Assembly (NCBI GenBank): GCA_021815825.1
Contig: JAKAZO010000022.1
Coordinates: 1-39,697, forward strand
Direction of reading: 5' to 3'
DNA: 39,697 nt
DNA from: Pseudomonadota bacterium
Lineage (GTDB): Bacteria; Pseudomonadota; Alphaproteobacteria; Acetobacterales; Acetobacteraceae
A program made the position numbers and the translations under genes. The notes beneath the pieces are model-generated. The model was not told the DNA's origin. It made no database searches and worked only from the letters and a program-made list of their open reading frames with translations. Shown piece by piece: positions 11,776 to 19,874 of this stretch. How positions within the stretch are numbered: position 1 is the first letter of the stretch; the number at the start of each line of letters is the position of its first letter.

Positions 11776-11808
11776 CGGCCGGCAGGAACTGCCGGGTCGG
11801 CGCCGCGG

Positions 11809-12495
11809 TCAGTTGCCCACCTGCTGGACGTTGCCCATGCTCGTCTGCATGGCGCCGAGCTGCAGCTGCACGGCGTTGTTCGAGGTTGAGACCCCGGTGA
11901 CGGTGCCGTTGACGGTGAACGGGAGCGCACTCGGCGCGGTTCCCGTCGGCCCGCCCAGGACGGCGACGGTGTAGGGCCCATCGGGCAGCGTGGTGCCGGA
12001 ATCGCTCGTCCCGTTCCAGCTCCAGCTGTTGCTCCCGGCGCTGGCCTGCAGCGAGACATTGCGCACTGCTGTGCCACTCGAATTGAACACGCTGATCGTG
12101 ACCGGCTCGGCGGCGGGCGCGGTGAACTGCAGCGAGGCGCTACCGTTCTGCAGTGGCAGCTGCGCCGAATTCAGCGCCACGGTCTTGCCGACGATCGAGG
12201 ATGCCTGGAGCATCTCGCTCCCCTGCGTCAGCTGGATGAGCTGGGTCAGGCTGCTATTGGTGTTGATCTGCTGCTGCACGCCGGAGAACTGCACCAGCTC
12301 GGTGGTGAAAGCGTTGGCGTTCATCGGGCTGGTCGGATCCTGGTTCTGCAGCTGCGTCATCAGCATCTGCAGGAACGAGTTCATGTTGCCCGACAAAGAC
12401 GACAGCGCGCTGGTGCCCGATGTCGACGACGTGCTGGCGCTGCTCGATACAGCGGCGGCTTGGCTCTGCTGGGCGGCAACCGAGGCGATGCTCAT
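11809..12495 (-). CDS. flgD: Flagellar hook capping/assembly protein FlgD
   Basis: Scaffold needed for hook polymerisation. The 228-residue protein has a Ser/Ala-rich N-terminus, the FlgD signature FLQMLMTQLQNQDPTSPMNA and FTTELVQFSGVQQQINTN at about residues 40-80, and an FlgD Ig-like/Tudor C-terminal part (SWSWNGTSDSGTTLPDGPY). The ATG at 12495 (MSIASVAAQQ) has AAGGAC upstream; a longer open frame to 12579 looks spurious. The gene follows fliK by 50 bp on the same strand and is probably read from the fliK promoter. The fliK-flgD pair matches the hook gene order of other alphaproteobacteria. Confidence 0.95.
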   Translation of the reverse strand: MSIASVAAQQSQAAAVSSSASTSSTSGTSALSSLSGNMNSFLQMLMTQLQNQDPTSPMNANAFTTELVQFSGVQQQINTNSSLTQLIQLTQGSEMLQASSIVGKTVALNSAQLPLQNGSASLQFTAPAAEPVTISVFNSSGTAVRNVSLQASAGSNSWSWNGTSDSGTTLPDGPYTVAVLGGPTGTAPSALPFTVNGTVTGVSTSNNAVQLQLGAMQTSMGNVQQVGN

Positions 12496-12545
12496 GGTGC
12501 GGGTCCTTGCGCGAAGGTAGAGTCGTGGTGAAATCCGGAAAGCGC

Positions 12546-14054
12546 TCAGGCGGTGATATCGATGCCGGCGCGCTGCCACCGCGCCGGCGCCAGGGACATG
12601 GGCGTGGGGGCCACCGCGCCGGGGGTGCCCACGGGAGCCACGCCCGTGCCGCCGCTGCGACGGAACCCCGCTTCGCCACCGGACCCAGTGAAGCCGCCCT
12701 GGCCACCGCCGGATTGCGCCAGCGAGAAACCTGATGGCGGCGTCCCGACGGACCCAGCCAGGCTTTTGTCTCCGGGACCGGGCTGGCCCGCCCCACCCTG
12801 GCCAAGATTGCCGCCGGCAAAGGCGCTGGCCGCGGCGGCCGAGCCGGTCGTCGGCGCCCCCTGGGCGGAGGCGGGCTGCCCCCCGACCGCCTGGCCATCA
12901 GTCGCCTGCCCGCCGCCGCCGTTGGGGAGGGCGCCTGCGGCGTCGGCGAGCTGGAAGGTCAGGCTGCGCCCGCTCTGGGCGATCCCCGCGGTGCTCAGCG
13001 CCCGCTGCAGACCAGCCTGGTCCTGCACCAGCAGGGCAAGCGTCTCCGGCCGCGCCACCTGAACGGTCACGGTCACGGTGCCACCCGCGCCCTGAGTCAG
13101 CTGGATCGCGACCGTGCCGAGTTCACGCGGGGTCAGCTGCAGCGTCATCTGCTGCGCGCCGCCTGGGGCGCGGGTGAAGGCCGCGAGCGCCTGAGCCACC
13201 TGCGCGGAGGGGGCCGGCGCGGGCGCGGGAGCGGGCGGACTTCCGGCCTGCGCCGGCGGGGCGAGGGTCGCCGGGTTCGCGAGTCCGCCCGGCGGCGCAG
13301 GGCCTGGGGAAAGCGTCGGGACGGTCGGCCCCGCCGGGTTGGCGGCGCTGTGGCTCGCCGATGTGCCCCGACCGCTCGCGGCGTCTGCCGCCGGGACGCT
13401 GGGCGTCAACGGATCGGCCAGGGCGGCCTGCATGGAGGGCGCGGGTTGCGGAGGGGCCTGAGCCGGCAGCGGGGCGGCCGCCATGCCCGAGGCCTCGCTC
13501 GGTACCGTGTTTGCGCCAGGCGAGGCCGGACGCTCCGCCCGCGCCGCGGCCGAGCCCGGCGGGACCGGGGCCCCGGGCGCCGGCGCGGGTCTGCCATCGG
13601 CCGGCAGGGATGTGGCTGACGGGAGCGCCGGCGATGCGCCCTCGGCGCTCGGCAGCACGGCAGCCGAGGGGAGGACGGCCGAGAGGGGCGGGGCCGGCGA
13701 GAGCGCAGGCGAGGCAGAGGCGGCGCCCGTCGGGGAGGCGACACCTCCGGCTGTCTTGTCGGCGCGGCGCTTGCCGGTGGGTTTGGCCGGCGCGGTGCTT
13801 CCGGCCGCCGGCTTCGCGGCGCTCTCCTGCCCGGCAGCCACGACGGTGCTCGTGGGCGGCGAAGCCGTCGCCGCAGGCTGCTGCGCGGGCGCCTTCTTGC
13901 TGGCCGCTCCGCCACTATGCAGCGCCTGATCGAGCTGGCTGGCGAAGCCGCTGCCGGGGACGGCCCCGCCGCCCTGCGCGCCGGCCGGAGCCGACGTCGC
14001 GGACGCGGCTGGCGCGACGGCCAGAGCGGCAGCAGCAGGCGGGGAAGCAAGCAT
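12546..14054 (-). CDS. fliK: Flagellar hook-length control protein FliK
   Basis: Molecular ruler that switches export from hook to filament subunits. The 502-residue protein is dominated by a low-complexity Pro/Ala/Ser region (about residues 1-320), as expected for FliK. It is followed by the conserved hook-length control domain: QMTLQLTPRELGTVAIQLTQ, VTVQVARPETLALLV, and then QAGLQRALSTAGI. The start ATG at 14054 (MLASPPAAAALAV) has AGGAA upstream. An open frame continuing to 14456 crosses the divergent promoter region and flgE and is not credible. A sigma-54 promoter candidate sits about 50 bp upstream. Confidence 0.9.
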   Translation of the reverse strand: MLASPPAAAALAVAPAASATSAPAGAQGGGAVPGSGFASQLDQALHSGGAASKKAPAQQPAATASPPTSTVVAAGQESAAKPAAGSTAPAKPTGKRRADKTAGGVASPTGAASASPALSPAPPLSAVLPSAAVLPSAEGASPALPSATSLPADGRPAPAPGAPVPPGSAAARAERPASPGANTVPSEASGMAAAPLPAQAPPQPAPSMQAALADPLTPSVPAADAASGRGTSASHSAANPAGPTVPTLSPGPAPPGGLANPATLAPPAQAGSPPAPAPAPAPSAQVAQALAAFTRAPGGAQQMTLQLTPRELGTVAIQLTQGAGGTVTVTVQVARPETLALLVQDQAGLQRALSTAGIAQSGRSLTFQLADAAGALPNGGGGQATDGQAVGGQPASAQGAPTTGSAAAASAFAGGNLGQGGAGQPGPGDKSLAGSVGTPPSGFSLAQSGGGQGGFTGSGGEAGFRRSGGTGVAPVGTPGAVAPTPMSLAPARWQRAGIDITA

Positions 14055-14101
14055 GGACCGTTCCTGGATGCGAGGGCCGGAGGGAGGGCGAGGCGCTTCT
14101 C

Positions 14102-14117
14102 TGCAAGACGCGGGCCA
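14102..14117 (-). promoter_or_regulatory. Sigma-54 promoter candidate for fliK
   Basis: On the minus strand the sequence reads TGGCCCG-CGTC-TTGCA, matching 11 of 12 fixed positions of the consensus TGGCAYR-N4-TTGCW with GG and GC at the correct spacing. Transcription would start near 14090, giving a leader of about 36 nt before the fliK ATG at 14054. FlbD, encoded in the same locus, is the likely activator (inference). Confidence 0.6.
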
Positions 14118-14304
14118 GCCGCGCGGAGCCGCGGCGCGCGGGCAAAGGCACGGCGGACGGTCGCCACTCGGCAAACTCTGCCCGGCGGAACCTGCCGCTC
14201 GGCACTCGATCGCCGCTTTGCTCGTCCGCCTGAATCCGCGCCGAGGTCCCGCTGGCGCAGGCTCGGCGCTGCCCGCGCCCGCGGCGGCACGCCAGTACGC
14301 CTCC

Positions 14305-14320
14305 TGGCATGGTTCCTGCT
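14305..14320 (+). promoter_or_regulatory. Sigma-54 promoter candidate for flgE
   Basis: TGGCATG-GTTC-CTGCT matches 11 of 12 positions of the sigma-54 consensus TGGCAYR-N4-TTGCW, with correct GG-N10-GC spacing. The start of transcription would be near 14331, about 37 nt before the flgE ATG at 14368. It mirrors the candidate for fliK at the other end of the gap. Confidence 0.65.
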
Positions 14321-14367
14321 CCGTGTGCCCCGACGGGCCGTGCCCGGAGCAGCAGCAGGAGGCAGTC

Positions 14368-15657
14368 ATGTCCCTTTTCGGCGCCTTGGACACCGCAGTC
14401 AGCGGCTTGGGAGCCCAATCCGACGCGATCACCAACATCAGCGACAACGTCGCCAACTCCCAGACGGTCGGCTACAAGCGCGTCGGCACCAACTTCGCCG
14501 ATTACCTGACTGTCAGCACACCGACCCTGAACGGGCCGGACTCGGTGGTTGCAAGGCCCGCCTACCGGAACGACGTGCAGGGGACCATCACCCAGAGCAG
14601 CAACCCGCTGGCGATGGCAATCGACGGCGCCGGCTTCTTCGCCGTCACCCAGGCGACCGGAACCACCAATGCCGGAACGCCGACCTTCAGCACGCAGACG
14701 TCCTATACCCGCGCTGGCGATTTCAGCATGAACAAGGATGGCTATCTGGTGAACAGCGCCGGAAATTACCTCGAAGCCTATCCCGTCAGCCCGACGGGAA
14801 CGGTGAACCAGACCGCGCTCGTCCCGGTGCAGATCAGCCAGACGCAATACGCCCCGATCCCGACCTCAGACGTGAGCCTCGCCGCCAACCTGCCGCAGGG
14901 AACGACGACGGCGACGACGCCGATGCCCGGCATGACCTCGCAGATCGACATCTATGACCAGACCGGCGGTTCCCACACCCTGTCACTGAGCTGGGCGCCA
15001 CCGGCAACAACCACCGGCGCCTGGACGCTGAGCGCCGCCGTCGATGGCGGCGCGGCGACCTCGCTTGGCAGCGTGACGTTCAACGCCAATGGCGCGATCA
15101 AATCGGTCACACCGACAACAACCGGGGTCACGGACAACACAGCCGGTTCACCCGCAACCGTCAGCTTTACCCCGACCTACTCCGGCGCCACGGGGACGCC
15201 GATCGCTCTCAATCTCGGCACGATCGGCCAATCCGGGGGCATCACCAGCTTCGCCGGCAGCTACGCCTTGAACAATATCAGCCAGAACGGCGTGCCGCCC
15301 GGCGCCTTCACCGGCGTCTCGGACAACGCCAGCGGTCAGATCATCGCCAACTACAGCAACGGCCAGTCCGTCACCATCGCCCAGGTGCCGCTGGTGACGT
15401 TCCATGACCCCAACGCGTTGCAGAGCCAGAATGGCCAGACCTACGCGGCCACCTCCGGCGCCGGCCCGGCAATGATCGACAGCCCGAACAACAATGGCGC
15501 CGGCGGCCTCGTCACCGGCTCGGTCGAGAACTCCAATGTCGACATCGCCAGCGAGTTCACCAAGCTCATCGTCGCCCAGCAAGCCTACGGCGCCAACGCC
15601 AAGACCGTCACCACCGTGCAGACGATGATGCAGACGGCGCTGAACATGGTCCAATAG
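14368..15657 (+). CDS. flgE: Flagellar hook protein FlgE
   Basis: Structural subunit of the hook. The 429-residue protein starts MSLFGALDTAVSGLGAQSDA with the rod/hook signature NISDNVANSQTVGYKR, carries the FlgE D1/D2 region (GAGFFAVTQ and YTRAGDFSMNKDGYLVNSAG), and ends in the conserved C-terminal helix NSNVDIASEFTKLIVAQQAY. The start ATG at 14368 has AGGAGG 5 nt upstream. An upstream extension of the open frame to 14053 lies in the promoter region and is rejected. flgK follows after 33 bp. Confidence 0.96.
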   Translation: MSLFGALDTAVSGLGAQSDAITNISDNVANSQTVGYKRVGTNFADYLTVSTPTLNGPDSVVARPAYRNDVQGTITQSSNPLAMAIDGAGFFAVTQATGTTNAGTPTFSTQTSYTRAGDFSMNKDGYLVNSAGNYLEAYPVSPTGTVNQTALVPVQISQTQYAPIPTSDVSLAANLPQGTTTATTPMPGMTSQIDIYDQTGGSHTLSLSWAPPATTTGAWTLSAAVDGGAATSLGSVTFNANGAIKSVTPTTTGVTDNTAGSPATVSFTPTYSGATGTPIALNLGTIGQSGGITSFAGSYALNNISQNGVPPGAFTGVSDNASGQIIANYSNGQSVTIAQVPLVTFHDPNALQSQNGQTYAATSGAGPAMIDSPNNNGAGGLVTGSVENSNVDIASEFTKLIVAQQAYGANAKTVTTVQTMMQTALNMVQ

Positions 15658-15668
15658 GAAACGCCGCG

Positions 15669-15673
15669 TTAAC
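15669..15673 (+). promoter_or_regulatory. CtrA half-site before flgK
   Basis: TTAAC lies 18 bp before the flgK start in the 33-bp flgE-flgK gap. The partner position 7 bp upstream reads GAAA, so only one half matches TTAA-N7-TTAAC. It is listed because TTAA is very rare in this window and otherwise marks flagellar or chemotaxis promoters. Confidence 0.25.
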
Positions 15674-15690
15674 CGATCCGGTGTATCGCG

Positions 15691-17151
15691 ATGGGCATGG
15701 GACTCTCGGCTGCCCTCTCCATCGCCGCCGGCGGGCTGAACAACATCAACGACCAGCTCGCCACGGTCTCGCACAACGTCGCCAACGCGGCGACGCAAGG
15801 CTATTCGCTGGAGACGCTGCCGCAGGAGAGCATGACGGCCGGCGGCGTCGGCATGGGCGTGTTCACAGGCGTCGCCCAACGCCAGATCAACACGCAGATG
15901 CAGGCGGATCTGTTCGCGCAGAATGCCGTCGTCGCCGGCTTGCAGACCACGGCCAACGCGCTGCAGCCGATCGATGCCGCGCTCGGCTCGCCCGGCCAGA
16001 ACAACGATCTCGGCAGCCTGCTCACCGGCCTGCAGAACGCGTTCTCGACCCTGGCCAACAACCCATCGAACACGGTGCAGCAGGCCCAGGTGGTCAGCAG
16101 CGCGCAGCAGCTCGCCGCCGGCATCAACACACTCGCCAACGCCTACGGCACGGCGCGGCAGGGCGTGCAGAACGACATCGTCACCTCGGTCGGCACCCTC
16201 AACACCGCGCTCGCCACCATCGGCCAGCTCAATCAGAAGATCGTCGCCGCGCAGGCCGCCGGGCAGAGCACCGCGGACCTCGCCAACCAGCGCGACGCGG
16301 CGATGCAGACCGTCTCCTCGCTCGTCCCGGTCAAATACATTCCGCAGGGCAACGGCTCCGTGCTCGTCGCCACCACCAGCGGGCTGGTGCTGCCGACGGA
16401 CGGTTCGGGCCTCACCCTGAGCCCTCCCACCATGACCATGGGCCCGTCCGCGGCCACCGGCAGCGCCGTGCTGCTCGGCGGGGTGAACGTCACCTCCCAG
16501 GTGACTGGCGGGCAGATCGGCGCGGACCTCACGCTGCGCGACACCACGATCCCCACCTATCAGGCGGGGCTGGACGAGTTCGCGAAGACCCTCGCCGGCG
16601 GCTTCAACGCGCAGGGCCTGGCACTGTTCACCAACACTGCCGGTATCGTGCCGAGCGGCTCGCCGCCGCCGGCGCAGAACGGCTATGTCGGCTTCGCCAA
16701 CCAGATCACCGTCAACCCGGCCGTCGCCGCTACCCCGTCGCTGGTGCGCGATGGCACCGGCGTGACCCAGAACCCCAACAATCTCGCCGGCTTCTCCGGT
16801 CTCATCACCAACGTGCTGAAGAGCACCTTCGCCGCCAGCCCCGGCGCGGGCGTCTCCGGGCTCGGCCCGTCCGGCACGCTTTCGCTTCCCTTCACCGCAC
16901 CCGCGACGCTCGGCGCCTTCGCCACCGATCTCACCTCCACCCAATCCCAGGACGCGGCGACGGCGCAAAGCAGCCTCACCACCGAGCAATCCCTGCAGAG
17001 CACGCTCTCGACCAAGCTGCAGGCGGTGAACGGCGTCAACGTGGACAGCGAAATGGCGCAGCTCGTGCAGTTGCAGAACGCCTATTCGGCCAACGCCCGC
17101 ATCATCACCGCCGTGCAGCAGATGTGGACGACGCTGGCCAGCATCCCCTGA
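15691..17151 (+). CDS. flgK: Flagellar hook-associated protein FlgK
   Basis: First hook-filament junction protein. The 486-residue product begins with the conserved helix LSAALSIAAGGLNNINDQLA and the motif TVSHNVANAATQGYS. It contains the FlgK core NDLGSLLTGLQNAFSTLANN followed by ADLANQRDAA, and ends VNVDSEMAQLVQLQNAYSAN with ARIITAVQQMWTTL. Two in-frame ATGs lie at 15691 and 15697 (MGMGLSAA), neither with a clear Shine-Dalgarno; 15691 is used. It is probably co-transcribed with flgE upstream and flgL downstream. Confidence 0.95.
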   Translation: MGMGLSAALSIAAGGLNNINDQLATVSHNVANAATQGYSLETLPQESMTAGGVGMGVFTGVAQRQINTQMQADLFAQNAVVAGLQTTANALQPIDAALGSPGQNNDLGSLLTGLQNAFSTLANNPSNTVQQAQVVSSAQQLAAGINTLANAYGTARQGVQNDIVTSVGTLNTALATIGQLNQKIVAAQAAGQSTADLANQRDAAMQTVSSLVPVKYIPQGNGSVLVATTSGLVLPTDGSGLTLSPPTMTMGPSAATGSAVLLGGVNVTSQVTGGQIGADLTLRDTTIPTYQAGLDEFAKTLAGGFNAQGLALFTNTAGIVPSGSPPPAQNGYVGFANQITVNPAVAATPSLVRDGTGVTQNPNNLAGFSGLITNVLKSTFAASPGAGVSGLGPSGTLSLPFTAPATLGAFATDLTSTQSQDAATAQSSLTTEQSLQSTLSTKLQAVNGVNVDSEMAQLVQLQNAYSANARIITAVQQMWTTLASIP

Positions 17152-17188
17152 TCGTGGCGCGCGCACCAGACGGCGACGGAGAAGCAGA

Positions 17189-18262
17189 ATGAGCGGCACC
17201 AACGGGCTGGGCGCACTGGGTCCGAGCAATTACGGTCTGCTCGGCCAGCTCATCACCGACAACCAGCAGGTGCAGAACCGGCTCACCCAACTCACCACGC
17301 AGTCGGCGAGCGGCTATATCAGCAACGATTTCGGCGGGCTCGGTTCCGGCGCCGCGCCGGCGCTGGACCTCACCGCCGAGACCAGCGCGAATACCAACCT
17401 CATCAGCGGCATTCAGGCCAGCAACGGGGCGCTCGGCGTGACCCAGACCGCGATGCAGCAGATCGGCTCCATCGCCTCCAGCTTCCTCAGCCAGTTGGAC
17501 GGGCCGGGCGCATCCAATGTCAGCCTGCTCAGCGCCAACGCCCAGGCCGCGATGACCCAGCTCGGCCAGCTGCTCGATACGCAGAACGGCAACAGCTACG
17601 TTTTCGCCGGCCAGGATGCCGCCAACCCGCCGGTGCCGAACCCGTCGAACCTGCCGACATCGGGCCTCGCCACGCAGATCCAGACCGCCGTCGCCGGCCT
17701 CGCCACCAACGGCGTGGCGACGACGATGACGACGATCCAATCCATCGCCAGCTCCAATGCCCCCGGCACGACGCCCTTCTCGGCCAACCTCTCCGCCGGC
17801 GTCGTCCCCACCAGCACCACGGTCATCGGCGCCAACGAAACCGTGCCCACGGGCATTCTCGCCACCACCAATCTCTCCGGGCCGAGCACCGCGCCCTACA
17901 CCACCGGCTCCGCCACGCGCGACCTGCTGGCCAGCCTCGCGACGATCGCCGCGCTGCCGTCCACCACCGCGAACACCACGGCCTATAACGGCCTCGTCTC
18001 CGCCGTGCGCGGCCTGCTCCAAGGTGTCGTCACCACCAATTCCAACGACCAGGGCATTCTCGGCATCCAGCAGAACCAGATCCAGGCCGCCGGCTCCCTG
18101 CTCACGGACACCAACACCGCCCTGCAGACGCAGCTGACATCGCTCGAAAACGTCAACATGGCGGCGACGATCTCCAACCTGAACCAGGCGCAGACCCAGT
18201 TGCAGGCGTCATACCGGCTCATCGCCAACACCTCCTCCCTCTCGCTGGCAAGCTACATCTGA
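17189..18262 (+). CDS. flgL: Flagellar hook-associated protein FlgL (HAP3)
   Basis: Second junction protein, a flagellin homologue. The 357-residue protein has an N-terminal D0/D1 helix (QQVQNRLTQLTTQSASGYIS), the motif LDTQNGNSYVFAGQDAANPP typical of FlgL, and the C-terminal helix VNMAATISNLNQAQTQLQAS ending SLASYI. The ATG at 17189 has GGAGAAG upstream and follows flgK by 37 bp. A perfect 8-bp stem-loop follows the stop closely. Confidence 0.93.
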   Translation: MSGTNGLGALGPSNYGLLGQLITDNQQVQNRLTQLTTQSASGYISNDFGGLGSGAAPALDLTAETSANTNLISGIQASNGALGVTQTAMQQIGSIASSFLSQLDGPGASNVSLLSANAQAAMTQLGQLLDTQNGNSYVFAGQDAANPPVPNPSNLPTSGLATQIQTAVAGLATNGVATTMTTIQSIASSNAPGTTPFSANLSAGVVPTSTTVIGANETVPTGILATTNLSGPSTAPYTTGSATRDLLASLATIAALPSTTANTTAYNGLVSAVRGLLQGVVTTNSNDQGILGIQQNQIQAAGSLLTDTNTALQTQLTSLENVNMAATISNLNQAQTQLQASYRLIANTSSLSLASYI

Positions 18263-18270
18263 TGCCGCCG

Positions 18271-18293
18271 CGCGTCTCACGTACGGAGACGCG
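18271..18293 (+). terminator. Stem-loop after flgL
   Basis: CGCGTCTC and GAGACGCG pair perfectly around a 7-nt loop, starting 9 nt after the flgL stop. Only two T follow, so it may be a weak intrinsic terminator or an mRNA-stabilising hairpin at the end of flgE-flgK-flgL. It abuts the CtrA-like box before flbT. Confidence 0.5.
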
Positions 18294-18309
18294 TTCATCG
18301 CGGGTTAAG
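18294..18309 (+). promoter_or_regulatory. CtrA-like box upstream of flbT
   Basis: TTCATCGCGGGTTAAG matches TTAA-N7-TTAA at 7 of 8 positions and ends 82 bp before the flbT ATG. Weaker sigma-54-like sequences also occur in this gap, such as AGGCACC-ATTC-ACGCA at 18317-18332 (8 of 12). Confidence 0.5.
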
Positions 18310-18390
18310 CCGGCTCAGGCACCATTCACGCATTGAGCACGCAGCGGGCCAGGCCCGCCCTTCGCAACCCGCGAGTCCCCGTAGGAGCCC

Positions 18391-18816
18391 ATGTCTAATC
18401 TGGTTCTCGAACTGCGGCAGGGCGAAATGATGATCGTCAACGGCGCGGCGATCCGCTTCCGCACCAAGACGCGCATCGAACTCACCGCCCGCGCACGCTT
18501 CCTGTTCGGCAAGCAGATCATGCCGGTCGAGCAGGCGGACAGCCCGGCAAGGCGGATCTATTTCGCTCTCCAGATGGCCTATATCGGCAACGATGTCGAA
18601 CGCGCCGAAGGCCTGCACACGGCGCGCGTGCTCGCGCAGGCGTTCAAGGCGGCGACCACCTCCGCCCTCGCGCGCGAGATTCTGGACCGCGCCATCGCCG
18701 CGGTCGAAGCGGATGATTGCTACCAGGCCCTGCGGCTCGCCCGGCGCATCATCCGCCACGAGGACGCGGTGCTCGGCCGCGAACCGGAACGCGAATTGGC
18801 CCAGAGCGTGGGGTAG
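18391..18816 (+). CDS. flbT: Flagellin synthesis repressor FlbT
   Basis: Post-transcriptional regulator of flagellin mRNA. In Caulobacter, FlbT binds the flagellin leader and represses its translation until hook assembly; FlaF opposes it. The 141-residue protein shows the family pattern LVLELRQGEMMIVNGAAIRF, ARFLFGKQIMPVEQADSPAR with RRIYFALQMAYIG, and the C-terminal helix DCYQALRLARRIIRHE. The ATG at 18391 has GTAGGAG 3 nt upstream. The gene is convergent with the DUF1217 gene. Confidence 0.95.
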   Translation: MSNLVLELRQGEMMIVNGAAIRFRTKTRIELTARARFLFGKQIMPVEQADSPARRIYFALQMAYIGNDVERAEGLHTARVLAQAFKAATTSALAREILDRAIAAVEADDCYQALRLARRIIRHEDAVLGREPERELAQSVG

Positions 18817-18870
18817 AGCAAGCTCCGACCTGGCCAAGCCGTTCCGGCTCGGGCTGATCGGAGATGAGTT

Positions 18871-18937
18871 GCTCTGGAAACGTATGATTCCAGAGCCGGG
18901 CGCTGCCCGGACCCGCCAAGGGCCAGGAGGCCCTTGG
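18871..18937. terminator. Array of three hairpins between convergent flbT and the DUF1217 gene
   Basis: Three perfect stem-loops follow one another: GCTCTGGAA/TTCCAGAGC (18871-18896, 8-nt loop), CCGGGC/GCCCGG (18896-18910, 3-nt loop) and CCAAGGGCC/GGCCCTTGG (18916-18937, loop AGGA). No long T tract follows on either strand. The array may act as a bidirectional terminator. Its layout also resembles palindromic intergenic repeats I recall from related high-GC alphaproteobacteria (memory only). Confidence 0.55.
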
Positions 18938-18949
18938 AACCCAAGCCAG

Positions 18950-19717
18950 TCAGGCCAGCAGCGAGAGCGATCCGCCGCTCGACCCACCCGCGCCGAACAG
19001 GTCCAGCACCGTCGCCGGCGCGTTGGAGGCCGGCGGATTCTCCTGCGTCAGCGCCAGATAGTGCTCGACATATTGCTTGACGTAGGCCGGGTTCTGGAAC
19101 TTCTTCACGTCCACCGCCTTGGTCAGAATCGCCTGCTGCTGCGTGAAGCCGAGCAGGCCGAACTGCACCGGCTGACCGGTGACCGTCTCGACGACGCTGA
19201 GCAGCGTCGGGTCCGACATGATGGCATCGATACTGGTGGCGGAGGAAATGGTGCGCGCGAAATACAACGCCTGCTGCATGCCCGGCATCTGCTGGCCCTG
19301 CGCCTGCTCGAACTGGTTGGTCTGGTACTGGCTGACGATGGTCTGCACCGTCTGCGCATTGGCCAGCGGCGAAGTGGTCCAGTTGGACATGAACTGGGCG
19401 AAGCGCTGATAGACCGGGTTGGCCGATTGCTGCGCGAAGGATTTCGGATCCGACGGGTTCTGCGTCATCAGATCCTTGAGCAGCCCGGTCTCGCCGATCT
19501 GCCCGCTCATGCCGAACGCGCCGAGCACCACCTGCAGCGAGCGGTAATCCTTCAGCAGCGCGGCGGGCGAGGTGATGGTCGGCGCCTGCTTCTGGAAATA
19601 GGCCACGGCGGCCTGCCCGGCCGGGTCCGTCTTCGCCATCTTGGCGACATAGGCGGATTCGTTCTTGGTGATGGCGAGATACATCGGGATCGGCGCGAGG
19701 CCAGCGATGCCGGACAT
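18950..19717 (-). CDS. DUF1217 family flagellar-locus protein
   Basis: A 255-residue protein of the DUF1217 family, which is found in flagellar clusters of alphaproteobacteria; its function is unknown to me. The N-terminus reads MSGIAGLAPIPMYLAITKNE with no signal peptide. The middle has a repeating pattern of the DUF1217 type (AYFQKQAPTITSPAALLKDY and SVVETVTGQPVQFGLLGF), with helical Gln-rich stretches. The C-terminus is Ser/Gly-rich. The ATG at 19717 has GGAG 7 nt upstream; longer frames to 19780 or 19817 are rejected. It is transcribed divergently from the flagellin gene. A role as an exported or accessory flagellar component is possible from context only. Confidence 0.8.
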   Translation of the reverse strand: MSGIAGLAPIPMYLAITKNESAYVAKMAKTDPAGQAAVAYFQKQAPTITSPAALLKDYRSLQVVLGAFGMSGQIGETGLLKDLMTQNPSDPKSFAQQSANPVYQRFAQFMSNWTTSPLANAQTVQTIVSQYQTNQFEQAQGQQMPGMQQALYFARTISSATSIDAIMSDPTLLSVVETVTGQPVQFGLLGFTQQQAILTKAVDVKKFQNPAYVKQYVEHYLALTQENPPASNAPATVLDLFGAGGSSGGSLSLLA

Positions 19718-19793
19718 GGGGCGTCTCCTGCACCTCCGAAACACGCTGGATCGCGGGAGTTCGGAGCGATTTTTGGACATTATCCCGGCTCGA

Positions 19794-19809
19794 TAAACGC
19801 GGGGTTAAG
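19794..19809 (+). promoter_or_regulatory. CtrA-like box upstream of flagellin / DUF1217 gene
   Basis: TAAACGCGGGGTTAAG matches TTAA-N7-TTAA at 7 of 8 positions. It sits between the divergent DUF1217 gene and the flagellin gene, 66-81 bp before the flagellin ATG. The spacer CGCGGGG is nearly the same as in the flbT box (TCGCGGG). Confidence 0.5.
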
Positions 19810-19874
19810 GTTTTCACCTCATTCTCCGCTCATCGCCGGCCAAAACGTCGGTTGTTGTCTCGAAAGAGAAGAGA

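Larger units (their letters stand above)
14055..14367. other. Divergent fliK/flgE regulatory region
   Basis: This 313-bp gap separates the starts of fliK (minus) and flgE (plus). It holds a sigma-54 promoter candidate in each direction (listed separately) and the AGGAGG ribosome binding site of flgE at 14357-14362. Frames that run through it are extensions of neighbouring genes, and I see no gene of its own. The middle, about 14118-14304, would be the natural place for FlbD/IHF binding, but I could not define such sites by eye. Confidence 0.6.
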
